Shown here in pieces: positions 23,635 to 31,811 of a stretch of 43,194 bases of DNA; positions within the stretch are counted from its first letter, which is position 1; each line of letters opens with the position of its first letter. The DNA is from Ruminiclostridium sp. (GTDB lineage: Bacteria > Bacillota > Clostridia > Oscillospirales > Ruminococcaceae): contig JAEEJW010000051.1 in the NCBI GenBank assembly GCA_016282095.1, forward strand, positions 1-43,194, in the 5' to 3' direction. Below the pieces are notes generated by a model. The model ran no database searches. It saw nothing but the letters and a program-made list of their open reading frames with translations, and was not told the origin of the DNA. A program made the position numbers and the translations under genes.

Positions 23635-24765
23635 ATGGAGCTTAAAGAACTCAGAGACGAGATCGATATTATTGACGACGAAATAGCCGCGCTCTTCGAG
23701 AAACGCGCCAGAGTCGCGGTGGATGTGGCGGAATACAAACGGCAGCACAATATGGAGATATTCCAGGGCGGACGCGAGGAAGAAGTCCTTCGCAAGTCCT
23801 GTGCGAAGATATCTCCCGAGCTTGCGGACGGCGCAAAGCTGTTCTTCACCACGCTGATGGATATCTCGAAATGCCGTCAGCAGCAGATGCTGACGGAGAT
23901 CAGCCCATTTCGCGTTGAAAACGATATTCACGATCCCACCATCGGCGCAGTCACAAAGGGCAGCTATACCGCCGATGCCTGCCGCAAATTCTGCGGACGG
24001 GACTGCAGGATCCAATACTTTCAGGATTTCGCGGCTGTATTTGACGCGGTAGAAAAAGGCGAGATAGATTACGGTGTACTTCCCATCGAAAATTCCACGG
24101 CAGGCGATGTACGCATGACCTATGACCTGATGATAAAGCACAAGTTCTATATCTGCCGCAGCACCAAGATACAGATCGACCATGTTCTCGCGGCTAAACC
24201 GGGTGCAAGGCTTTCAGCCATAAAAGTCGCCATGTCCCACGAAATGGCGCTGAAGCAGTGTTCGCGCTTCCTGGAGGAAAGAAAGTTCGCCTTTGAAGAA
24301 GCAGGCTCCACCGCGAAAGCCGCCGAGACCGTCGCTTCGGGGAATGATATGACCGTCGCGGCTATATGCTCGGCTTCCTGCGCAAAGCTGTTCGGGCTTG
24401 AAATACTCGCGGAAGATATAACAGATATCAAAGACAATTACACCCGCTTCATCATGATCTCACGCGGATTACAGGTACCGGAAAAGGCGAATGTGGTTTC
24501 TCTATGCCTTACCGTTCCGCATACCGCGGGAAGTCTTTACAGACTGCTGACACGATTCGCATACTGCGGGCTCAACCTCTGCCGCATAGAGAGTAAACCG
24601 ATGCCGGATTCCCTCGCTTATCTTAAAGACGACGCTTTCGATTTCATATTCTATCTTGATTTCATCGGCAGCATAAGCGACGAAAAAGTCCTCAAACTGC
24701 TTACGGGACTTGAACACGAAATGAAGTTCTACAGATTCCTGGGCAACTATGAGGAACTCGAATAA
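23635..24765 (+). CDS. pheA: Bifunctional chorismate mutase / prephenate dehydratase
   Basis: 376 residues. It converts chorismate to prephenate and then phenylpyruvate for phenylalanine synthesis. The N-terminal AroQ chorismate mutase (1-88) has LRDEIDIIDDEIAALFEKR, with Arg7, Arg24 and Lys35 as likely substrate-binding residues. The prephenate dehydratase domain (about 101-280) carries IENSTAGDV (151-159) and the catalytic TRF (270-272, DNYTRFIMI). A C-terminal ACT domain (about 286-370) has GSLYRLLTRFA and CRIESKP (316-322), the phenylalanine-binding elements, so feedback inhibition is expected. It is 31 nt after the pseudokinase gene with no terminator between, so it is likely in the same transcript. 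The RBS is GGCAGGAG. Confidence 0.95.
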   Translation: MELKELRDEIDIIDDEIAALFEKRARVAVDVAEYKRQHNMEIFQGGREEEVLRKSCAKISPELADGAKLFFTTLMDISKCRQQQMLTEISPFRVENDIHDPTIGAVTKGSYTADACRKFCGRDCRIQYFQDFAAVFDAVEKGEIDYGVLPIENSTAGDVRMTYDLMIKHKFYICRSTKIQIDHVLAAKPGARLSAIKVAMSHEMALKQCSRFLEERKFAFEEAGSTAKAAETVASGNDMTVAAICSASCAKLFGLEILAEDITDIKDNYTRFIMISRGLQVPEKANVVSLCLTVPHTAGSLYRLLTRFAYCGLNLCRIESKPMPDSLAYLKDDAFDFIFYLDFIGSISDEKVLKLLTGLEHEMKFYRFLGNYEELE

Positions 24766-24773
24766 AACAGAAC

Positions 24774-24806
24774 CAAAAAACGCGGCTCACATTGAACCGC
24801 GTTTTT
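24774..24806. terminator. Bidirectional terminator after pheA and after the repeat lipoprotein
   Basis: The stem ACGCGG (24780-24785) / CCGCGT (24797-24802) is extended by inner TC/GA pairs, with A6 before and T5 after. It serves the convergent genes on both sides. Confidence 0.8.
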
Positions 24807-24815
24807 GTTTTTCTT

Positions 24816-26354
24816 TTATTCCGCTGTTACCTGCTTAACGGAAGTAATGTGCGGATTTGCACCGTTGTACCAGTAGAGGAAGCCCTCAAGATCGTACATA
24901 CTGTTCACCTGAAGGTTCTTTACAGCCTCATATACTTCTGTGCCGGGGCCGCAGAGATAGGACTCAACAGTGAATGTGTATGTATAGGAGTTGTTTACGC
25001 CCTTGAAGTAAAGGTCACTTCCCTCTTCGCCGGAACCGTCCCAGTTGTAGAGGAACGGATGCTCAACACCGTCGGCATCGAGTATGGGCAGAATCTTGAT
25101 GTTCTTGAAGGTTACGAATTCATTCATGTGTTCAGCGAGCTTTGCTTCGTCGCCGAGAAGCTCTGTAACATCTTCTGCCGGTGCAATGAATGTTCCGTCG
25201 ATCACCTCGAACGCTGCGTCGGTGATCTCGACTTCACCGGACCATTCAGCCTTGTAGCCTGTTACCCTGATCTTTGTGCCGGGTGTGAGAGCGTTGTACT
25301 CGTCTATCGTGCAGGGCATATTGTAGAGGAAGTAAGCGCTGTGATCTTCATTCTGGGTGTAGAACGATGCCTTGCCGACACCGTTTTCTTCCCACCAGCC
25401 CTGCTTTGCCTGAACGCAGGTCTCGACTGTTACCTGTGTATCGAGGTCGGCAGCCTTGAATTCTTCAAAGCTCATTACGCCGGCGGCCTCAGAAGAAGCG
25501 CCTGCGGGAGTTACGGAAGTGATATGCGGATTTACGCCGTTGTACCAGTAGAGGAAGCCCTCCATGTCGATCATCTCGTCTACCTTGAGGTTCTGTACTG
25601 CCTTGTAGACATCGGTGTCGGGGCCGCAGAGATAGGACTCAACTGTGAATGTGAGAGTGTAGGAGTTGTTGACTACCTTGAAATAGAGGTCGCTGCCTAC
25701 ATCGCCGGAGCCGTCCCAGTTGTAGAGGAAAGCGTGCTCAACGCCGTCAGCGTCGGTTATGGGCTTAACCTTCATGTTTTTGAACGAAACATACTCGTTC
25801 TGGTGCTTGAGAAGAGCGTCTTCCTGGCTGAGTATATCGGTCACATCCAGGGGCTCTGCTATGAAGCTGCCTTCAATGATCTCGAATGTAGCGTCGGTTA
25901 TCTCGATCTCGCCGGACCATTCGGACTTGAAGCCGCTTACTCTGATCTTTGTGCCGGGTGTGAGCTTCTCATAGTCAGCCTGGGAGCAGGCCATATTGTA
26001 AAGGAAGTAAGCGCCGTCCTCGTCCTGTGTATAAACGGTGGCCTTATCCTCCCACCAGCTCTGCTTTGCCTGAACATAAGTCTCGACTGTTACGGGCGAA
26101 TCAATGGGAGCTGCTGCGTACTCGGCATAGCTCATAACGCCGGTCGCGGTTTCATTGCCGCCTGCTTCTGTGCCGGCAGTTTCGTTCGTTTCTGTTGTTG
26201 CGGCAGCTTCCGTGGTCGTTGTGGTATCGGCCGCAGTTGTGGTCGTTGCCGCAGCAGCGGTCGTAGTGGCAGCCGCAGGATTATTTCCGTTGCACGCTGC
26301 CGCGGAAACGATCAGCGCAGAAACAAGTGCGAGCACTGTTATCTTCTTTTTCAT
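24816..26354 (-). CDS. Lipoprotein with two tandem ~200-residue repeats
   Basis: 512 residues from ATG 26354 (GGAGGTATTTT before it); an in-frame ATG further up lies in the leader. The signal peptide ends VSAAAC (Cys21), followed by a Thr/Ala-rich linker to about residue 75. Then come two copies of a domain that starts GVMSxxE and ends GFLYWYNGxNPHITSV, sharing VTVET.VQAKQ.WWE, YFLYNM.C, LTPGTKIRV.G, EWSGE.EITDA, FLYNWDGSG and TFTVESYLCGP. Each copy has the alternating pattern of an OB-fold or beta-barrel module. The duplication is also clear in DNA (about 600 bp each), so it is fairly young. The function is unknown; extracellular binding of sugar or wall polymer is plausible. The unit is monocistronic. 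Confidence 0.85.
   Translation of the reverse strand: MKKKITVLALVSALIVSAAACNGNNPAAATTTAAAATTTTAADTTTTTEAAATTETNETAGTEAGGNETATGVMSYAEYAAAPIDSPVTVETYVQAKQSWWEDKATVYTQDEDGAYFLYNMACSQADYEKLTPGTKIRVSGFKSEWSGEIEITDATFEIIEGSFIAEPLDVTDILSQEDALLKHQNEYVSFKNMKVKPITDADGVEHAFLYNWDGSGDVGSDLYFKVVNNSYTLTFTVESYLCGPDTDVYKAVQNLKVDEMIDMEGFLYWYNGVNPHITSVTPAGASSEAAGVMSFEEFKAADLDTQVTVETCVQAKQGWWEENGVGKASFYTQNEDHSAYFLYNMPCTIDEYNALTPGTKIRVTGYKAEWSGEVEITDAAFEVIDGTFIAPAEDVTELLGDEAKLAEHMNEFVTFKNIKILPILDADGVEHPFLYNWDGSGEEGSDLYFKGVNNSYTYTFTVESYLCGPGTEVYEAVKNLQVNSMYDLEGFLYWYNGANPHITSVKQVTAE
25492..26150 (-). repeat. First copy of the lipoprotein's internal duplication (second copy about 24816-25491)
   Basis: The protein-level repeat from GVMSYAEY to PHITSVTPA matches the following copy from GVMSFEEF to PHITSVKQV over their full length at high identity, with nearly identical DNA blocks (for example around TGGTACAACGG and CTCTGCGGCCC on the coding strand). 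Boundaries are approximate. Confidence 0.8.
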
Positions 26355-26382
26355 AAAATACCTCCGTTTTTTACAAACCGGT

Positions 26383-26406
26383 CGGTGCGGAACAGGTTCC
26401 GTACCG
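26383..26406. promoter_or_regulatory. Interrupted 24-nt inverted repeat in the lipoprotein leader
   Basis: CGGT-g-CGGAAC-ag-GTTCCG-t-ACCG lies between the transcription start expected near 26425 and the RBS at 26361-26365. It can be an operator just downstream of the start site or an RNA hairpin with a 2-nt loop. It is not a LexA box, because the GAAC-GTTC spacing is 2 rather than 4. Confidence 0.5.
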
Positions 26407-26432
26407 ATATTATTTTTTATTTGTACACTAAT

Positions 26433-26460
26433 ATTATACACAATTCAGGCTTCAAGTCAA
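26433..26460 (-). promoter_or_regulatory. Promoter of the repeat lipoprotein
   Basis: On the minus strand TTGACT (26460-26455), 16 nt, TATAAT (26438-26433). Confidence 0.7.
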
Positions 26461-26544
26461 CAGTTTTCGGCATCATTCAGCAGTTTGAACAACACAGCGC
26501 GGTTACAGAAGAAAAATTGATAGATAATCACAAGTAAATCTGCA

Positions 26545-26587
26545 CAAAAAAGCTCCCGTTATGTGTACGGTTTGCACATAACGGGAG
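26545..26587 (-). terminator. Terminator of the hom-...-rseP operon
   Basis: A perfect 13-bp stem, CTCCCGTTATGTG / CACATAACGGGAG (26553-26587), is followed on the minus strand by C then T6. It lies immediately after the rseP stop. Confidence 0.85.
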
Positions 26588-26592
26588 TGGAT

Positions 26593-27675
26593 TCAGTGAG
26601 CAAATATCTTGATTATATCGTTGAAGGTCACGATAAGCATTAGCAGCATCAGTGCCGCAAATCCGATGAAATGCACCCAGCCTTCTTTCTCCGCAGAGAT
26701 TGGTTTGCCGCGTATCGCCTCGATGAGCAGGAATACGAACCTCGCACCGTCGAGCGCGGGTACGGGCAGCAGGTTGAAGATGCCGAGATTTATGGTTATC
26801 AGCGCAATCAGCATCAGGAACGAACTGAAGCTCATGATCCTTATCGACTGGTCAAGCGCGCTTGCCATTGTCGATACCACGCCGATAGGTCCCGAGAGGT
26901 CGTTTATGCCGTATGTGCCTTTCAGCAGGTCGAACAGCGATATCCATATAAGACGGGCTTCGGTAAGGAACGTTTTTCCCGAGGCGGAAAGGACCGTGAA
27001 GAAGTCCTTGTCCTGCGGGTAGACCTTGAAATCTATCTTTATCCCGGCTGAATCCGTGGCGCTGCCGGGCTCGACGTACTCAAAGGGAACGCTGATCTTA
27101 ACGGGAGCCCCGTCCCTGATGACCGTCATATCGTACCAGACGTACTCCTTCTTTGCCGCGTCCGCAAGGGCTTCCTTATTCTGGAAACAGTACGAGATAT
27201 CCGTAGTTGTCCATATCGCCATGCCGTTCATCTCGACTATCTCGTCGTTGAGCATGAGCACCTGCGACGAAACCGCATCGTCATCGAAATATGATATCTT
27301 CGTGGTCGCTATCTTGTCGGAGGCGCAGACGCTTATCAGACACACCACAAGCCCGAGGATAAGGTTCATCACCGCACCTGCGACTATGACGATCATACGC
27401 TGCCATACAGGCTTGTTGCGGAAGTCATTCGGGTCTTCGCTTTCGTAATCTTCGCCGAGCTGCACCGCACCGCCGATGGGCAGGAGCTTGAACGACCATG
27501 TTGTAGTCTTCGTTTTCTTGCTGAACAGTCTCGGCCCCATTCCTATCGAGAACTCATAGATATTCATTTTAAACATCTTCGCCGTAAAGAAATGGCCGAA
27601 TTCGTGTATTAGTATTATCGTAAAGAATACAAGAAGCGTGATAACGATGTTCAGAATATTGCTTAATACTGTCAT
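26593..27675 (-). CDS. rseP: Site-2 protease, RseP family
   Basis: 360 residues from ATG 27675; the frame is open further upstream but that part overlaps dxr. The first helix holds the zinc motif IHEFGHFFTAKMF (HEFGH, 24-28). A PDZ-like region follows in the middle, and the second active-site helix has FNLLPVPALDGARF, with the Asp that completes the zinc site. The enzyme cleaves transmembrane segments of anti-sigma factors and spent signal peptides in the membrane. The start codon overlaps the dxr stop as ATGA, so translation is coupled. The dxr-rseP order after cdsA is the standard arrangement in many bacteria. Confidence 0.93.
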   Translation of the reverse strand: MTVLSNILNIVITLLVFFTIILIHEFGHFFTAKMFKMNIYEFSIGMGPRLFSKKTKTTTWSFKLLPIGGAVQLGEDYESEDPNDFRNKPVWQRMIVIVAGAVMNLILGLVVCLISVCASDKIATTKISYFDDDAVSSQVLMLNDEIVEMNGMAIWTTTDISYCFQNKEALADAAKKEYVWYDMTVIRDGAPVKISVPFEYVEPGSATDSAGIKIDFKVYPQDKDFFTVLSASGKTFLTEARLIWISLFDLLKGTYGINDLSGPIGVVSTMASALDQSIRIMSFSSFLMLIALITINLGIFNLLPVPALDGARFVFLLIEAIRGKPISAEKEGWVHFIGFAALMLLMLIVTFNDIIKIFAH

Positions 27676-28832
27676 AAACTGCCTTTCTGTATCTGTGCGC
27701 CGACATACTCGCGGGCTGCTCTGTCGGCTTCTGATATAGTATCGAGCGAGACTTCGGCGCTGTACGGAAGTGCCTCGCAGCAGCCGCATACCAGCTCGCC
27801 GATGCACAGGAACGGTATCTTGCCGTCAAGAAAAGCGGCTACCGCTGCTTCATTCGCTCCGTTGAGTATCGTAGGCGCCGTACCGCCTTTCGCTATCGCT
27901 CTGCGGGCTTCCGCAAGGCATACGAAGGTCTCCTCGTCCGCACGCCCGAATGTCAGTGTGCCCACATCGAACAGCGACAGTCTGCCGGAGAGCGACGGCA
28001 GGCGCTTCGGATACGTTACCGCGAACTGTATCGGTATCTTCATATCCGGTACACCGAGCTGCCCTATCACAGCACCGTCTTCATACTCTACCGCCGAGTG
28101 CAGTATGCTTTGCCGGTGAACGACTACCTCCACCTGTTCCGGAGTCACATCGAAGAGACGAACCGCTTCTATCAGCTCAAGGCCTTTGTTCATGAGTGTG
28201 GCGCTGTCCGTGGTTATCTTCCTGCCCATGCTCCAGTTCGGGTGGTGAAGAGCCTGCTCAAGCGTAACCGTGCGGAGCCTCTCTTTATTATACCCGAAAA
28301 AAGGGCCTCCCGACGCCGTCAGGATTATTTTATTTATCTTGTTCTGCGAATTTCCCATAAGAGACTGAAAAATCGCAGAATGTTCACTGTCTATCGGTAC
28401 TATATCGACACCGTTCGCCTTTTCGGCGGCTTTCACCAGCTCACCGCCTGTAACAAGCGTTTCCTTGTTCGCAAGGCCTACGCGGTTTCCGGCGTTCAGA
28501 GCCGCAAGAGTAGGTTCAAGACCTACCATTCCGACCACGGCGTTTATCACCATATCCACCGGCAATGCCGCTGTCGCGCAGAGCGCTTCTTTTCCGCAGA
28601 CTACCTTTATTCCGGTATCTGCAAGGCGCGTCCTGACATCATTATATGCCGCGGCGTCGGTCATACATACCGTTTCGGGTCTGAATTCCCTTGCCTGCCG
28701 CTCTATAAGGGCGGCACTGCTGTTCGCGGTAAGGGCTTTTATCTTATAGCCATGCATACGGGCTACATCAAGTGTCTGTGTTCCTATCGAGCCGGTTGAG
28801 CCGAGGATCGTCAGTGTCTTTTTTTCGTCCAT
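27672..28832 (-). CDS. dxr: 1-deoxy-D-xylulose-5-phosphate reductoisomerase
   Basis: 386 residues. It converts DXP to 2-C-methyl-D-erythritol 4-phosphate with NADPH, the committing step of the MEP isoprenoid pathway. The NADPH loop is ILGSTGSIGTQTLDV (9-23). The metal and substrate acids lie in PIDSEHSAIFQ, and the flexible-loop region is NWSMGRKITTDSATLMNKGLE, including the conserved Met-Gly-Arg-Lys. The length is normal. The ATG has AAAGGCAG upstream. It couples by ATGA to rseP. A GC-rich hairpin separates it from cdsA. Confidence 0.97.
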   Translation of the reverse strand: MDEKKTLTILGSTGSIGTQTLDVARMHGYKIKALTANSSAALIERQAREFRPETVCMTDAAAYNDVRTRLADTGIKVVCGKEALCATAALPVDMVINAVVGMVGLEPTLAALNAGNRVGLANKETLVTGGELVKAAEKANGVDIVPIDSEHSAIFQSLMGNSQNKINKIILTASGGPFFGYNKERLRTVTLEQALHHPNWSMGRKITTDSATLMNKGLELIEAVRLFDVTPEQVEVVVHRQSILHSAVEYEDGAVIGQLGVPDMKIPIQFAVTYPKRLPSLSGRLSLFDVGTLTFGRADEETFVCLAEARRAIAKGGTAPTILNGANEAAVAAFLDGKIPFLCIGELVCGCCEALPYSAEVSLDTISEADRAAREYVGAQIQKGSL

Positions 28833-28859
28833 TGTTCTGCCTTTGTTCTTTAATAATAT

Positions 28860-28881
28860 CCCCCGCCCTTTCCGGCGGGGG
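28860..28881 (-). promoter_or_regulatory. Strong hairpin between cdsA and dxr
   Basis: CCCCCGCC-GGAAAG-GGCGGGGG on the minus strand forms an 8-bp GC stem right after the cdsA stop and is followed by ATATTATT, not a T-run. It may be an mRNA-stabilising or partial-attenuation element that tunes dxr-rseP expression relative to the genes before it. Confidence 0.5.
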
Positions 28882-28887
28882 AATGAT

Positions 28888-29745
28888 CTATGCTATAACT
28901 GCTGTTATCGGGAAAATCACCTTGAAGAGCAGATATATGAACGGTGCAACGAGCAGCACGCTGTCGAACCTGTCCATAACTCCGCCGTGTCCCGGGAATA
29001 TCTCGCTGAAATCCTTGACGCCGCACTGGCGTTTGAGCAGAGATGCGATAAGGTCTCCGAGAAGCCCGAGGAATGTGGAAATGACCGCGGCTATCACAAG
29101 TATGGAAATATTCACTGTGAAATGCTTTTCGCCAGTCATCAGGATATCGCAGAGCTCATAGCCGAAGCCGAGTATCACCGCGAATATCACCGCTGTTACC
29201 AGCCCGCCGAAGAAACCTTCCCAGGTTTTCTTAGGGCTTATCTCCGGACAGAGCTTGTGCTTGCCGAGGAACGTTCCCACGAAATACGCGCCTCCGTCTG
29301 CGACCCATGCGGTGGTAAGCGTGTATATCACAAGGAATACAGAGTGTTCTATCCACTGGAAGTAGAAGAACGCTATCGTCGATATCGAGAACGGTATGCA
29401 GATAGAAATGAAGGCTATGAAGCCCAGCTCCTCGAACTTGATCTCCTTATGCCGCATGAGCGTTGCCGCGAACAGCAGCACGAGGAACAGAAATGATACC
29501 GGTACTGCGAATATTTTCAGATCCGCATAGCAGAAAAACAGCGGCAGAAGTGTCGAAAACAGCAGGCTCAGTACGGTTATGCTGCGGTATTTTATATACT
29601 TCGCGGCCGACAGTACTTCAAATACGGCCATGATCGACAGCAGCGACGTTGCGGCAGCCATAACATGGGGGCATATCCCTCCGAGAAATATAACCGCTAT
29701 CGCGAACGGTACTCCTATCGCAGCAGTCAGAAGCCGCTTAGCCAT
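28888..29745 (-). CDS. cdsA: Phosphatidate cytidylyltransferase
   Basis: 285 residues. It makes CDP-diacylglycerol from phosphatidate and CTP at the membrane, the precursor of phospholipids. The protein is mostly hydrophobic with about seven to eight predicted helices. The ISPKKTWEGFFGG motif (169-181) and the family signature near the C-terminus (SLLKRQCGVKDFSEIFPGHG, with GGVMDRFDS) are both intact. A WVADGGAYFVG stretch precedes them. It follows uppS by 39 nt with a GGAAAAGAG RBS. Standard neighbours on both sides support the call. Confidence 0.96.
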   Translation of the reverse strand: MAKRLLTAAIGVPFAIAVIFLGGICPHVMAAATSLLSIMAVFEVLSAAKYIKYRSITVLSLLFSTLLPLFFCYADLKIFAVPVSFLFLVLLFAATLMRHKEIKFEELGFIAFISICIPFSISTIAFFYFQWIEHSVFLVIYTLTTAWVADGGAYFVGTFLGKHKLCPEISPKKTWEGFFGGLVTAVIFAVILGFGYELCDILMTGEKHFTVNISILVIAAVISTFLGLLGDLIASLLKRQCGVKDFSEIFPGHGGVMDRFDSVLLVAPFIYLLFKVIFPITAVIA

Positions 29746-29784
29746 CAGATCATCTCTTTTCCGGTTGATTTCTTATTTTTAGTA

Positions 29785-30477
29785 TCAAATTCCGCCGAAG
29801 CGGCGATTTCTGCGCGCGTATTCATCAAGCGCGGCATTCAGGTCTTTTTTGCTGAAATCCGGCCACAGCACATCCATGAAAACATACTCCGCGTAGGCTG
29901 CCTGCCAGATCAGGAAATTGGAAAGGCGCTGTTCCCCGCTGGGTCTGATTATCAGATCGACATCCGGCAGTCCCGCGGTATAAAGGTGCTGCGAGAAGCT
30001 CTCCTCAGTCAGGCTGTCGGGATCGGTTCCGCTTTTCAGCAAGGTCTTCGCGGCATTGACGATATCGTCGCGGCCGCCGTAATTCAGGGCAACACAGCAC
30101 TTCATGCCGGTATTGCCCACAGAGGCGTCCTCTGCCCTTTTTATCTTTTCTTTAAGTATATCATCGAGGGGGTCTGTATTTCCCAGGATCTTCAGCACGA
30201 CATTTTCATCTGTCATCTTCATCACTTTGTCCAGATATTCGGACAGGAGCTTCATGATCGCGTTGACCTCATCTTTCGGGCGTTTCCAGTTTTCAGTGGA
30301 GAACGCGTAGAAAGTGACACACTCTATACCAAGCTCCATGCACCAGCGCGTGCAGGCCTCAAAGGTCTTCGCGCCCTGAACATGGCCGGCTGTGCGCGGC
30401 AGCATACGTTTCTTCGCCCATCTGCCGTTGCCGTCCATTATGATGCCGATGTGACGCGGCAAAAGTTTTTCTTCCAT
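29785..30477 (-). CDS. uppS: Isoprenyl transferase (undecaprenyl diphosphate synthase)
   Basis: 230 residues. This cis-prenyltransferase adds isoprene units to farnesyl-PP to form the C55 lipid carrier for wall glycans. The catalytic and pyrophosphate-binding HIGIIMDGNGRWAKKR (9-24) has Asp15, followed by RTAGHVQGAKTFE. The C-terminal DLIIRPSGEQRLSNFLIWQ contains the RxxGE..LS element. There is no transmembrane segment. It is in the canonical frr-uppS-cdsA order, 12 nt after frr. The RBS is GGCAGGA. Confidence 0.97.
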   Translation of the reverse strand: MEEKLLPRHIGIIMDGNGRWAKKRMLPRTAGHVQGAKTFEACTRWCMELGIECVTFYAFSTENWKRPKDEVNAIMKLLSEYLDKVMKMTDENVVLKILGNTDPLDDILKEKIKRAEDASVGNTGMKCCVALNYGGRDDIVNAAKTLLKSGTDPDSLTEESFSQHLYTAGLPDVDLIIRPSGEQRLSNFLIWQAAYAEYVFMDVLWPDFSKKDLNAALDEYARRNRRFGGI

Positions 30478-30489
30478 TCCTGCCGCCGA

Positions 30490-31044
30490 TCAGACTGTCA
30501 TGATCTCTTTTTCTTTTTCCGCGCAGATCTTGTCGATCTTCTCGCAGTACTTGTCGGTTATTGTCTGGACCTTCTTCTCGCCGTCCTTAACATCGTCCTC
30601 GGTGATCTCGCTGTTCTTCTTCATGGTCTTGAACTTATCCATGGTGTCGCGGCGGCAGTTTCTTACGGCTACCTTTGCTTCTTCACCGTATTTCTTTACC
30701 TGCTTGCAGAGATCCTTTCTGCGCTCTTCTGTGAGCTGCGGGAATACGATCCTTATGGATTTGCCGTCATTTGTGGGAGTGATCCCGATATCGCTTGCCA
30801 TTATCGCTTTTTCGATAGCCTTGAGGGAAGAAGCGTCCCACGGCTGTATAACAAGTATTCTCGCCTCGGCAACAGACACCGCAGCCATAGCGTTTATCTG
30901 TGTGGGTACTCCGTAATAATCAACTGTGATCTTGTCAAGAATGCCCGGGTTCGCACGGCCGGCTCTTATCGAGGAAAACTCCTTTTCCATTGACTTGACG
31001 CACTTTTCCATTCTCTCTTCGGTATTTTTGAGTGTTTCTTTCAT
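30490..31044 (-). CDS. frr: Ribosome recycling factor
   Basis: 184 residues, the expected length. It splits post-termination ribosomes together with EF-G. The signature SSIRAGRANPGILDKITVDYYG (positions about 25-46) and the C-terminal three-helix stretch with RRKDLCKQVKKYGEEAKVAVRNCRRD are characteristic. The ATG is preceded by AGGAAG. It lies 25 nt after pyrH, the usual partner. Confidence 0.97.
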   Translation of the reverse strand: MKETLKNTEERMEKCVKSMEKEFSSIRAGRANPGILDKITVDYYGVPTQINAMAAVSVAEARILVIQPWDASSLKAIEKAIMASDIGITPTNDGKSIRIVFPQLTEERRKDLCKQVKKYGEEAKVAVRNCRRDTMDKFKTMKKNSEITEDDVKDGEKKVQTITDKYCEKIDKICAEKEKEIMTV

Positions 31045-31069
31045 GATGATCTTCCTTTCCGTTACAGAT

Positions 31070-31786
31070 TTATGACTGGTTGCTTACAAGTGTGCCGACC
31101 TTCTCGCCCATGACGGCATCGAAGATGTTGTCGGGACGGTGCAGATCGAATACGATCAGCGGGATATTGTTTTCTATGCACATCGCGGCCGCTGTTCCGT
31201 CGAGAACACGCAGACCGTTGACGAGTATGTCCTTGTGGCGGAGTGTCTCATACTTCACAGCGTCGTCGAATTTAAGAGGATCCTTGTCATACACGCCGTC
31301 AACCATTGTTGCTTTCAGCACGATCTCGGCATTTATCTCCGCGGCACGCAGCGCAGCGGCGCTGTCGGTCGAGAAGAACGGGTTTCCGGTGCCGCATCCG
31401 AATATTACTATTCTGCCCTTTTCAAAGTGTCTCAACGCCTTCTCGCGGATATACGGTTCGCAGATCGCGTTCATTGCGATCGCGGACTGAACTCTCACAT
31501 CACAGCCGAGCTCCTTCAGTGCGTCGCCCACGGCAAGCGCGTTCATCGTGGTCGCGAGCATACCGATATGGTCTGCCGTTACTCTGTCCATATTCTCGCT
31601 TGATCTTCCGCGCCAGAAGTTTCCGCCGCCTACGACTATGCCGACCTGCACTCCCGCGTCTGCGCAGCGCTTGACGCTCTTGCAGATGGAATTGATAGTC
31701 GGAAGGTCGAGTCCGGTCTTCTTGTCGCCGGCCAGAGCTTCTCCGCTCAGTTTGAGTAGTATTCTTTTGTACTTGGGTTCAGCCAT
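31070..31786 (-). CDS. pyrH: UMP kinase
   Basis: 238 residues from ATG 31786; an in-frame ATG at 31822 extends into the end of hom and lacks family homology. It phosphorylates UMP to UDP and is normally GTP-activated and UTP-inhibited. Motifs: KRILLKLSGEALAG (7-20), VVGGGNFWRGR (51-61) and ADHIGMLATTMNAL (71-84), all typical of the bacterial hexameric enzyme. The RBS AGGAAG is 9-10 nt before the ATG. The usual upstream neighbours rpsB-tsf are missing; hom stands in their place. Confidence 0.96.
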   Translation of the reverse strand: MAEPKYKRILLKLSGEALAGDKKTGLDLPTINSICKSVKRCADAGVQVGIVVGGGNFWRGRSSENMDRVTADHIGMLATTMNALAVGDALKELGCDVRVQSAIAMNAICEPYIREKALRHFEKGRIVIFGCGTGNPFFSTDSAAALRAAEINAEIVLKATMVDGVYDKDPLKFDDAVKYETLRHKDILVNGLRVLDGTAAAMCIENNIPLIVFDLHRPDNIFDAVMGEKVGTLVSNQS

Positions 31787-31811
31787 GATATTTACTTCCT
31801 TTCCGCTATTA

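Noticed and set aside
26383-26406. LexA (SOS) box in the repeat-lipoprotein leader
   Set aside because: The half sites GAAC and GTTC are 2 nt apart; the Gram-positive LexA box has 4 nt between them.
27676-27807. Longer N-terminus for the site-2 protease
   Set aside because: The extra 44 codons overlap dxr, read as basic low-quality sequence, and the ATGA overlap at 27672-27675 gives a natural coupled start directly before the membrane helix.
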